Program-made: the position numbers and the translations under genes | The notes under the pieces: generated by a model | Database searches by the model: none | The model's input: the letters and a program-made list of their open reading frames with translations, nothing else | Told to the model about the DNA's origin: nothing | Shown: piece after piece, positions 58,622 to 64,000 of the stretch | How positions within the stretch are numbered: the stretch's first letter is position 1 | Layout: the number at the start of each line of letters is the position of its first letter | Assembly: GCF_001507435.1 (NCBI RefSeq) | Contig: NZ_LMWH01000037.1 | Coordinates: forward strand, 124,001 to 188,000 | DNA from: Streptomyces sp. NRRL F-5122 | Lineage (GTDB): Bacteria > Actinomycetota > Actinomycetes > Streptomycetales > Streptomycetaceae | Direction: 5' to 3' | Length of the DNA stretch: 64,000 bases

Positions 58622-59314
58622 TCAGTCCTTGGCCGCCCACATGCCTCGCACATGGCCGAGGTGGCGGGTCATCACCTTCCGTACAGCCTCCTCGTCCCGC
58701 TCCAGCAGAGCGTCCAGAAGCTCCAGGTGCTCCTGGGCGGAGGCGAGAAGCCGCCCGGCCTCGACCAGCGCGGTCAGCCCGTACAGACGGGACCGCTTGC
58801 GCAGGTCGCCGACGACCTCGACCAGATGCGCGTTCCCGGCGAGAGCGAGCAGTCCGAGGTGGAAGCGGGTGTCGGCCTCGACGTAGGCGATCAGATCGCC
58901 GGCCGCCGCCGCGGCGACGATCTCCCGTGCCGCCGGTCGCAGGGCCTCGAGAGAGACCCGGTCCGCGGTCCCGGCCAGATGAACGGTGGTGGGAATCTCG
59001 ATGAGTGAGCGCAGATGGCCGTATTCGTCGAGCTGCTTCTCCGACACGTCCGTGACCCGGAAGCCCTTGTTCGGGACGGCGGCGACGAGACCCTCCTTGG
59101 CCAGGTCGAGCATGGCCTCCCGCACCGGCGTGGCCGATACGCCGAAGCGCGCGGCGAGCGCCGGTGCGGAGTACACCTCACCGGGACGCAGCTCGCCCGC
59201 GATCAACGCCGCCCGCAGGGCGTCGGCGACCTTCTCGCGGTAGCTGCTCTTCTTGCCGCCCAGCGTGGGCAGCGAGGGAGCGGCGGGGGGCGAGCTGGGG
59301 CGCGGGGCGGCCAT
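58622..59314 (-). CDS. GntR/FadR-type (FCD) regulator of hydroxyproline genes
   Basis: Protein of 230 residues from ATG 59314 (GAGGAGA ahead; ATG 59335 lacks one). N-terminal winged helix: VADALRAALIAGELRPGEVY, ALAARFGVSATPVREAMLDL. C-terminal FCD domain with metal-type residues in EADTRFHLGLLALAGNAHLV and RHLGHVRGMWA. The family senses organic acids. It follows the epimerase gene in the same direction with 119 bases between, so it likely controls the cluster. Confidence 0.9.
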   Translation of the reverse strand: MAAPRPSSPPAAPSLPTLGGKKSSYREKVADALRAALIAGELRPGEVYSAPALAARFGVSATPVREAMLDLAKEGLVAAVPNKGFRVTDVSEKQLDEYGHLRSLIEIPTTVHLAGTADRVSLEALRPAAREIVAAAAAGDLIAYVEADTRFHLGLLALAGNAHLVEVVGDLRKRSRLYGLTALVEAGRLLASAQEHLELLDALLERDEEAVRKVMTRHLGHVRGMWAAKD

Positions 59315-59433
59315 GGGGTCTCCTCGAACGGGCATGTGCGGTGTGGCGGGCCTGACATCACACAGTCCCCACCATGTGAGGGTGCAATGTCACGCACCAC
59401 CAGTATCCCGTGTACGGGCGCGGCGGTGTGCCG

Positions 59434-60435
59434 CTACAGGACGAAGCCCGCGGGGAACGGGTCCTCCGGGTCCAGAAGGTACTGAGCGGTTCCGGTCACC
59501 CAGGCCCGCCCGGTGAAGCTGGGCAGTACCGCGGGGACGCCGGCGACCTGCGTCGTGTCGAGCAGCCGGCCGGTGAAGCGCGTACCGATGAAGGACTCGT
59601 TCACGAATTCGGTGTGCAGGGGGAGTTCGCCGCGGGCGTGCAGCTGGGCCATGCGGGCGCTGGTGCCGGTGCCGCACGGGGAGCGGTCGAACCAGCCGGG
59701 ATGGATGGCCATCGCGTGCCGGGACAGCCGCGGGGTGGACCCGGGCGCGTACAGGTGGACGTGGTGACAGCCGCGGATGGTCGGGTCCTCGGGGTGAACC
59801 GGCGCCTCCTCGGCGTTGATGGCGTCCATCAGCGACAGCCCCGCGGCGAGGATGTCGTCCTTGCGCGCACGGTCGAAGGGCAGCCCGAACTCCTCCAGCG
59901 GCAGGATCGCGTAGAAGTTGCCGCCGTACGCCAGGTCGTACGTCACCGTCCGCCCGTCCGGCAGGGTGGCCTTGCGGTCGAGGCCGACCGAGAAGGACGG
60001 CACGTTCTTGAGGGTGACCGCCTTCGCGGCCCCGCCCTCGACGGCGACCTCGGCGACGACGAGTCCCGCCGGGGTGTCCAGGCGAATCGTGGTGACCGGT
60101 TCGACGACCTCCACCATGCCCGTCTCCACGAGCACGGTCGCCACCCCGATCGTGCCGTGCCCGCACATCGGCAGATAGCCCGAGACCTCGATGTAGACGA
60201 CCCCCCAGTCGCAGTCGGGACGGGTGGGCGGCTGAAGGATCGCGCCGCTCATCGCCGCGTGCCCGCGGGGTTCGTTCATGAGCAACTGCTTGACGTCGTC
60301 GCGGTGTTCACGGAACCACAGGCGACGCTCGTTCATGGTGCTGCCGGGGATCGTGCCGATCCCGCCGGTGATCACGCGGGTCGGCATGCCCTCGGTGTGG
60401 GAGTCGACGGCGTGCAGGACGAGTTTGCTGCGCAT
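59434..60435 (-). CDS. 4-hydroxyproline epimerase (proline racemase family)
   Basis: Protein of 333 residues with both catalytic Cys: LPMCGHGTIGVATVLVETG and DRSPCGTGTSARMAQLHARG. Two Cys mean epimerase/racemase, not the Cys-to-Thr dehydratase of the family. The N-terminal KLVLHAVDSHTEGMPTRVIT is typical. It turns trans-4-hydroxy-L-proline into cis-4-hydroxy-D-proline, the substrate of the dehydrogenase encoded upstream. A strong hairpin separates it from the deaminase gene, so it may have its own promoter. GGAGGG before the ATG. Confidence 0.9.
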   Translation of the reverse strand: MRSKLVLHAVDSHTEGMPTRVITGGIGTIPGSTMNERRLWFREHRDDVKQLLMNEPRGHAAMSGAILQPPTRPDCDWGVVYIEVSGYLPMCGHGTIGVATVLVETGMVEVVEPVTTIRLDTPAGLVVAEVAVEGGAAKAVTLKNVPSFSVGLDRKATLPDGRTVTYDLAYGGNFYAILPLEEFGLPFDRARKDDILAAGLSLMDAINAEEAPVHPEDPTIRGCHHVHLYAPGSTPRLSRHAMAIHPGWFDRSPCGTGTSARMAQLHARGELPLHTEFVNESFIGTRFTGRLLDTTQVAGVPAVLPSFTGRAWVTGTAQYLLDPEDPFPAGFVL

Positions 60436-60505
60436 GGCCCTCCAATCATGACGCCCGGTCCGCCTCCGCGGGGCCCGGCCTGAGTCGGGAGACCCACCGT
60501 GGTCG

Positions 60506-60543
60506 GCGTCGCGCGGGCACGGGACCCCGTGCCCGCGCGACGC
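60506..60543. terminator. Strong hairpin between deaminase and epimerase genes
   Basis: Perfect 17-bp stem (60506-60522 with 60527-60543) and 4-base loop GACC, 38 bases after the deaminase stop. It likely ends the upstream transcript or lowers read-through into the epimerase gene. Confidence 0.75.
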
Positions 60544-60580
60544 GTGCGCGAACCGGCGGGTTCACGCACGGTGGTCTGTT

Positions 60581-61477
60581 TCACGCGAGGCCGGCGGCCA
60601 CGGCCTTCTCCGTCGCGGCGCGGACCGCGGCCTCCTGCTCCGGCAGCAGCGGGACGCGCGGCGGCCGCACGGGACCGCCGTGCCGGCCGACGATGTCCAT
60701 CGACAGCTTGATCGCCTGCACGAACTCCACCTGCGAGTCCCAGCGCAGCAGCTGATGAAGCTGACGGTACAGCGGCAGCGCGGTGTCGAGGTCGCCGGCG
60801 ACCGCGGCACGGTACAACTGCACCGACGCCCGGGGCAGGGCGTTGGGGTAACCGGCCACCCAGCCCTTGGCGCCCGCGACCGCGAGTTCCAGCAGGACGT
60901 CGTCGGCACCGATCAGCAGGTCCAGTTCCGGGGCGAGCTCGGCGAGCCGGTAGGCGCGCCGCGGGTCTCCGGAGAACTCCTTGACCGCCTGGACGAAGCC
61001 CTCGCGGTGCAGCTTGGCGAGCAGTTCGGGGACGAGGTCGACCTTGGTGTCGATGGGATTGTTGTACGCCACGACCGGCAGGCCCGCCTTCGCAACCTCC
61101 TCGAAGTGGGCCAGAACGGACCGCTCGTCGGCGCGGTAGGCGTTCGGCGGCAGCAGCATCACCGAGGCGCAGCCGGCATCACGTGCCTGTTCGGCCCAGC
61201 GGCGGGCCTCGGCGGCCCCGTACGCGGAGACCCCGGGCATCACCCGCTCGCCGCCGAGCGCGGACACGGCGGTCTCCACGACCTTGGCGCGCTCCTCGGG
61301 AGTGAGCACCTGGTACTCGCCGAGCGAGCCGTTCGGCACGACGCCGTCGCAGCCGTTCTCCACCAGCCAGGTGCAGTGGTCGGCGAACCGGGCGTGGTCG
61401 ACGGCCAGCTCGTCGGTGAGCGGGAGTGCGGTGGCGACGAGAACGCCGCGCCAGGGGCGGTGCTGCGGGACGGTCAT
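60581..61477 (-). CDS. DHDPS-family lyase, likely pyrroline-4-hydroxy-2-carboxylate deaminase
   Basis: Protein of 298 residues from ATG 61477. Class I aldolase barrel with Tyr in PVVAYNNPIDTKVDLVPELL and the Schiff-base Lys in FVQAVKEFSGDPRRAYRLAE; substrate loop VVPNGSLGEYQVLTPEERAK, where DHDPS has GTTGE. The context (epimerase, hydroxyproline dehydrogenase subunits) points to the deaminase that makes 2-oxoglutarate semialdehyde, rather than lysine synthesis. Confidence 0.85.
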   Translation of the reverse strand: MTVPQHRPWRGVLVATALPLTDELAVDHARFADHCTWLVENGCDGVVPNGSLGEYQVLTPEERAKVVETAVSALGGERVMPGVSAYGAAEARRWAEQARDAGCASVMLLPPNAYRADERSVLAHFEEVAKAGLPVVAYNNPIDTKVDLVPELLAKLHREGFVQAVKEFSGDPRRAYRLAELAPELDLLIGADDVLLELAVAGAKGWVAGYPNALPRASVQLYRAAVAGDLDTALPLYRQLHQLLRWDSQVEFVQAIKLSMDIVGRHGGPVRPPRVPLLPEQEAAVRAATEKAVAAGLA

Positions 61478-61541
61478 GGGCGATCCCCCATCTCGATGAT
61501 GTGTGACATGGTACTGACGTAGGCATGGGTCGGCCGGTGGC

Positions 61542-62945
61542 TCAGCATGCGTCCGGCCCTTCTTGGAGCGGCTCGCGGGCCAGCACGTCCAGCGGTACCG
61601 GACGTGCGAACGGGCTGCGCGCCGCCGTCGGCGCACACCCGGCGACCCCGGCGACCCCAGGAGTGCAGATCCGGCCCTGGCACCAGCCCATTCCCGCGCG
61701 GGTGAGCAGCTTGACGGTGCGCAGGTCCCCGGCGCCCAACCGACCGACTGCCTCCCGTACCGTCCCGGCGCGCACTTCCTCGCAGCGGCACACCACGGTG
61801 GCGTCGTCGACCTGGTCGGCCCAGTGGGCGGGTGGTGCGTAGACGCCGTCGAGCGTGGTGGAGAACCTTCGCAGGGCGGCGCGGCTGCGGGCAACACGTT
61901 CCCACTGCCGGGGATCGGGTGCGGTGCCGGAGAGCCGGGCGGCGATCGAACGACCGGCGATGTGGCCCTCGGCGAGGGCGAGTGCCGCACCACCGATTCC
62001 GGTGGCCTCGCCCGCGGCCCACACCCCGGGGACATCGGTGCGCTGTTCGTCGTCGACGGCCACGCCCGCCACCCCGTCGATCCGGCAGCCGAGCGTGTCC
62101 GCGAGTTCGGTGTGCGGCAGCATGCCGTGCCCGACGGCCAGTGTGTCGCAGGGGATCCGGCGGGCGGTACCGGGCCGCGGACGTCCAGCGGGGTCCAGAG
62201 CGGCCACGGTCACCGCCTCGAGCCGGTCGTCCCCGTGGGCCTCCAGCACCGTGTGCCGGGGGAGGATCCGTACCCTGTGCCGCAGCAGCCTGGCGGTGTA
62301 CAGCGCCCCCTCGACGGCCTTCCCGGGCTGGGCGGCGAGGGCTCCCGCATGCCGGGCGAAGTCCTCGGGGCCGGCGGACTCCACGAGCGCGGCGACGGCG
62401 ACCCCCGCCGCCGCGAGCCCGGTCGCCACCGGCAGCAGCAGAGGTCCCGTCCCGGCCACGACCACCCTGCCACCCGGCACCACGAGCGTGCCTTTGAGCA
62501 TGGCCTGCGCCCCGCCGGCGGTGAGGACACCGGGCAGGGTCCAGCCGGGGAAGGGAAGCACACGCTCGTAGCCGCCGGTGGCCAGGAGCACGGCGTCGGC
62601 GCGGACGGCGACCGGCGTCTCCTGCTCGGGCCCGGACAGCGCATGCACGGTCAGGCCGGTGCTCGTCCGTTCCACGTTCCAGACATGGTGGTCCGTCAGG
62701 TGCGTGACGCGGCCGGCCGCGATGTGCCGGTCGAGTCCTTCACGCAGCCTGGTCCAGGTGCGCCACTGATGATGCAGGGCCTGTGCGCGCCGGGCGCCGA
62801 GTCCGGTCGCGGGCTGCCGGTAGAACTGCCCGCCCGCCGAGGGCGCGGCGTCGACGAGGGTGACACGAACGCCCCGGGCCGCCGCCGCGATCGACGCGGC
62901 GAGCCCGGCCGGACCGGCACCGATCACAGCCAGGTCAGTCGGCAT
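61542..62945 (-). CDS. D-hydroxyproline dehydrogenase, NAD(P)/FAD subunit
   Basis: Protein of 467 residues. FAD-binding DLAVIGAGPAGLAASIAAAA, central pyridine-nucleotide-type disulphide oxidoreductase fold, and a C-terminal BFD-like [2Fe-2S] segment with Cys in VVCRCEEVRAGTVREAVGRL and WCQGRICTPGVAG. This is the flavoprotein partner in three-part opine/hydroxyproline oxidases (with a small ferredoxin-like protein and a DadA-like subunit). Overlaps the next gene upstream by 11 bases. Confidence 0.88.
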   Translation of the reverse strand: MPTDLAVIGAGPAGLAASIAAAARGVRVTLVDAAPSAGGQFYRQPATGLGARRAQALHHQWRTWTRLREGLDRHIAAGRVTHLTDHHVWNVERTSTGLTVHALSGPEQETPVAVRADAVLLATGGYERVLPFPGWTLPGVLTAGGAQAMLKGTLVVPGGRVVVAGTGPLLLPVATGLAAAGVAVAALVESAGPEDFARHAGALAAQPGKAVEGALYTARLLRHRVRILPRHTVLEAHGDDRLEAVTVAALDPAGRPRPGTARRIPCDTLAVGHGMLPHTELADTLGCRIDGVAGVAVDDEQRTDVPGVWAAGEATGIGGAALALAEGHIAGRSIAARLSGTAPDPRQWERVARSRAALRRFSTTLDGVYAPPAHWADQVDDATVVCRCEEVRAGTVREAVGRLGAGDLRTVKLLTRAGMGWCQGRICTPGVAGVAGCAPTAARSPFARPVPLDVLAREPLQEGPDAC

Positions 62946-63234
62946 GCCCCGTTCCCTCCTGTGTGCGGATCACATCGCCGGGCCGTACCGCTACGAGGCA
63001 GGCACGCTGGTTCGGCCGGTCGTTGACGGTCACGAGGCAGTCGAAGCAGACGCCGATGCCGCAGAAGATCCCGCGCGGCCGGCCGTCCCGCCGGGTGGTG
63101 CGCCAGGAGGTGATGCCCGCGGCCCACAGTGCCGCGGCGACCGTCCAGCCGGGCAGTGCCTGAAGCTCGCGGTCGTCGAAGGTGACCGTGAAGGCGGGCT
63201 CGGGCCTGGCGCCGGCCAGCTCCAGGGGGTTCAC
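62935..63234 (-). CDS. D-hydroxyproline dehydrogenase, small (2Fe-2S) subunit
   Basis: Protein of 99 residues with a plant-type-like iron-sulphur loop GIFCGIGVCFDCLVTVND and a later Cys in NQRACLVAV, giving the four ligands. The family carries electrons between the two flavin subunits. The ATG at 63234 overlaps the stop of the catalytic subunit (ATGA), and its own end overlaps the flavoprotein gene. Confidence 0.9.
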   Translation of the reverse strand: MNPLELAGARPEPAFTVTFDDRELQALPGWTVAAALWAAGITSWRTTRRDGRPRGIFCGIGVCFDCLVTVNDRPNQRACLVAVRPGDVIRTQEGTGHAD

Positions 63235-64000
63235 ACGGCCTCCTGTTCGAATCGTTCCGGCCGGAAGGGGGTGAGATCGAGCTCCGGGCGGCCCCCGCCG
63301 AGTATCTGCGCGATCAGGTGGCCCGTTCCGGTGGAGAGCCCGATCCCGGCCCCTTCGTGGCCGCAGGCGTGGTAGAGCCCCGGTGCCCGCGGGTCGGGGC
63401 CGACGGCGGGCAGGTGGTCCGGCATGTAGGGCCGGAAACCCAGGTAGGTGCGCATCGCCCGCACCTGTTCGAGGAACGGGAACAGCCGGGTCGCGCCCGC
63501 TGCCAGCGCCCGTGCCACCGGCAGCGAGAACGAGCGGTCGAACCCGACCCGTTCACGGCTGGCGCCGATGAGGACCGGGCCGGCGGCCGTGCCCTCCACG
63601 ACCGGGGAGGTCTGGAGGGCCGCCGAGTCGCTGGCCACATCGGCGACATAGTCGGCGGCGTAGACCTTGTGCCGCACCCGCGGTGGCAGCGGCTCGGTGA
63701 CGAGGACGAATCCACGGCGGGGGAGCACGGGCAGCGTGACCCCGGCGAGCGCGGCGACTTCGCCGCTCCAGGTCCCGGCCGCGTTCACGACGGCGGGCGC
63801 ATGTACGTCGCCGCGGTCGGTGCGCACACCGCGCACGGCCCCCTGACGTGTGCGCAGTACGCCGGTCACCGTCCGCCCGGTCAGCAGCCGGGCCCGCGAG
63901 GCCCGCACCAGATGAGCGGCGGCGAGGGCCGGCATCACCTGGCGGTCCTGCGGGTACAGCACACCGCCCGTGAGTCCGGGAGCCAGGTGCGGTTCGAGGT
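63231..64000 (-). CDS. D-hydroxyproline dehydrogenase, FAD (DadA-like) catalytic subunit (partial, N-terminus outside window)
   Basis: The frame is open through base 64000, so the start lies beyond the window. The visible 255 residues read LEPHLAPGLTGGVLYPQDRQ, then VMPALAAAHLVRASRARLLT, VVNAAGTWSGEVAALAGVTL, ending with YLGFRPYMPDHLPAVGPDPR and HEGAGIGLSTGTGHLIAQIL. This is the glycine-oxidase/DadA fold; the N-terminal FAD dinucleotide motif is not visible. It oxidises cis-4-hydroxy-D-proline, as judged by context. Confidence 0.88.
   Translation of the reverse strand, partial: LEPHLAPGLTGGVLYPQDRQVMPALAAAHLVRASRARLLTGRTVTGVLRTRQGAVRGVRTDRGDVHAPAVVNAAGTWSGEVAALAGVTLPVLPRRGFVLVTEPLPPRVRHKVYAADYVADVASDSAALQTSPVVEGTAAGPVLIGASRERVGFDRSFSLPVARALAAGATRLFPFLEQVRAMRTYLGFRPYMPDHLPAVGPDPRAPGLYHACGHEGAGIGLSTGTGHLIAQILGGGRPELDLTPFRPERFEQEAV

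Overview
The window looks like chromosomal DNA of a Streptomyces or a very close relative. Nearly every gene has the strong third-position G/C bias of high-GC actinomycetes, GTG and TTG starts are common, genes are tightly packed with ATGA/GTGA overlaps, and the gene neighbourhoods (urease next to a secreted tripeptidyl aminopeptidase; rppA-P450-cupin; LytTR regulator-symporter-LytS) are streptomycete. No rRNA, CRISPR array, prophage or plasmid origin was seen. There is one tRNA and one decayed insertion sequence.

Layout. 1-3.2 kb: a DUF6328-type membrane protein (cut by the window edge), an NlpC/P60 wall hydrolase behind a clear c-di-AMP (ydaO) riboswitch, a ClpP protease with a small partner gene, and an orphan Phd/YefM antitoxin. 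3.2-7.8 kb: urease operon ureABCFGD without ureE, preceded by a GlnR-like box. 7.9-12.7 kb: secreted tripeptidyl aminopeptidase, a two-LysM transglycosylase with a long AT-rich structured leader, a PlsC acyltransferase and small proteins. 12.8-17.1 kb: a TIGR00725 protein, a frameshifted double-GNAT acetyltransferase, and arginine/ornithine genes (ddaH-like, rocD) with an Lrp/AsnC regulator. 17.1-21.2 kb: a four-gene operon of LytTR regulator, small membrane protein, sodium/solute symporter and LytS-type kinase, a likely carboxylate sensing and uptake unit. 21.2-26.7 kb: CtaG-like oxidase assembly protein, pfkA, the MurT/GatD peptidoglycan amidation pair, and peptide deformylase.

26.7-40.8 kb: lipid and redox metabolism. 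This holds a TetR/acyl-CoA dehydrogenase pair with an operator inside the promoter, the rppA type III polyketide operon whose P450 is reduced to an N-terminal stub, succinate-semialdehyde dehydrogenase, an ATP-dependent DNA ligase overlapping a NUDIX gene, a thioredoxin-reductase-like flavoprotein divergent from an XRE-cupin regulator, and a quinone oxidoreductase with two paired acyl-CoA dehydrogenases. 41-49.5 kb: a phosphodiester glycosidase protein, a DUF779 protein, a Fis-type activator, and a hydroxyquinol pathway (FAD phenol hydroxylase, intradiol dioxygenase, maleylacetate reductase). Two copies of a TGTCTC-N5-GAGACA palindrome bracket that operon, the second in front of a YceI-domain gene.

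49.7-58.4 kb: a large LuxR/MalT-type regulator, small membrane proteins, tRNA-Pro(GGG), a deleted IS481-family element, and several regulators (TrmB/LuxR, two TetR), one facing a broken SnoaL-like gene. 58.6-64 kb: a hydroxyproline catabolic cluster with GntR regulator, 4-hydroxyproline epimerase, a DHDPS-family deaminase and a three-component D-hydroxyproline dehydrogenase whose catalytic subunit runs off the window. Four separate decayed genes (GNAT, P450, IS481 transposase, SnoaL-like) are the most strain-specific content. I saw no convincing wholly new system. The best leads are the paired palindromes, the P450 stub in the rppA operon and the structured leader of the LysM gene.
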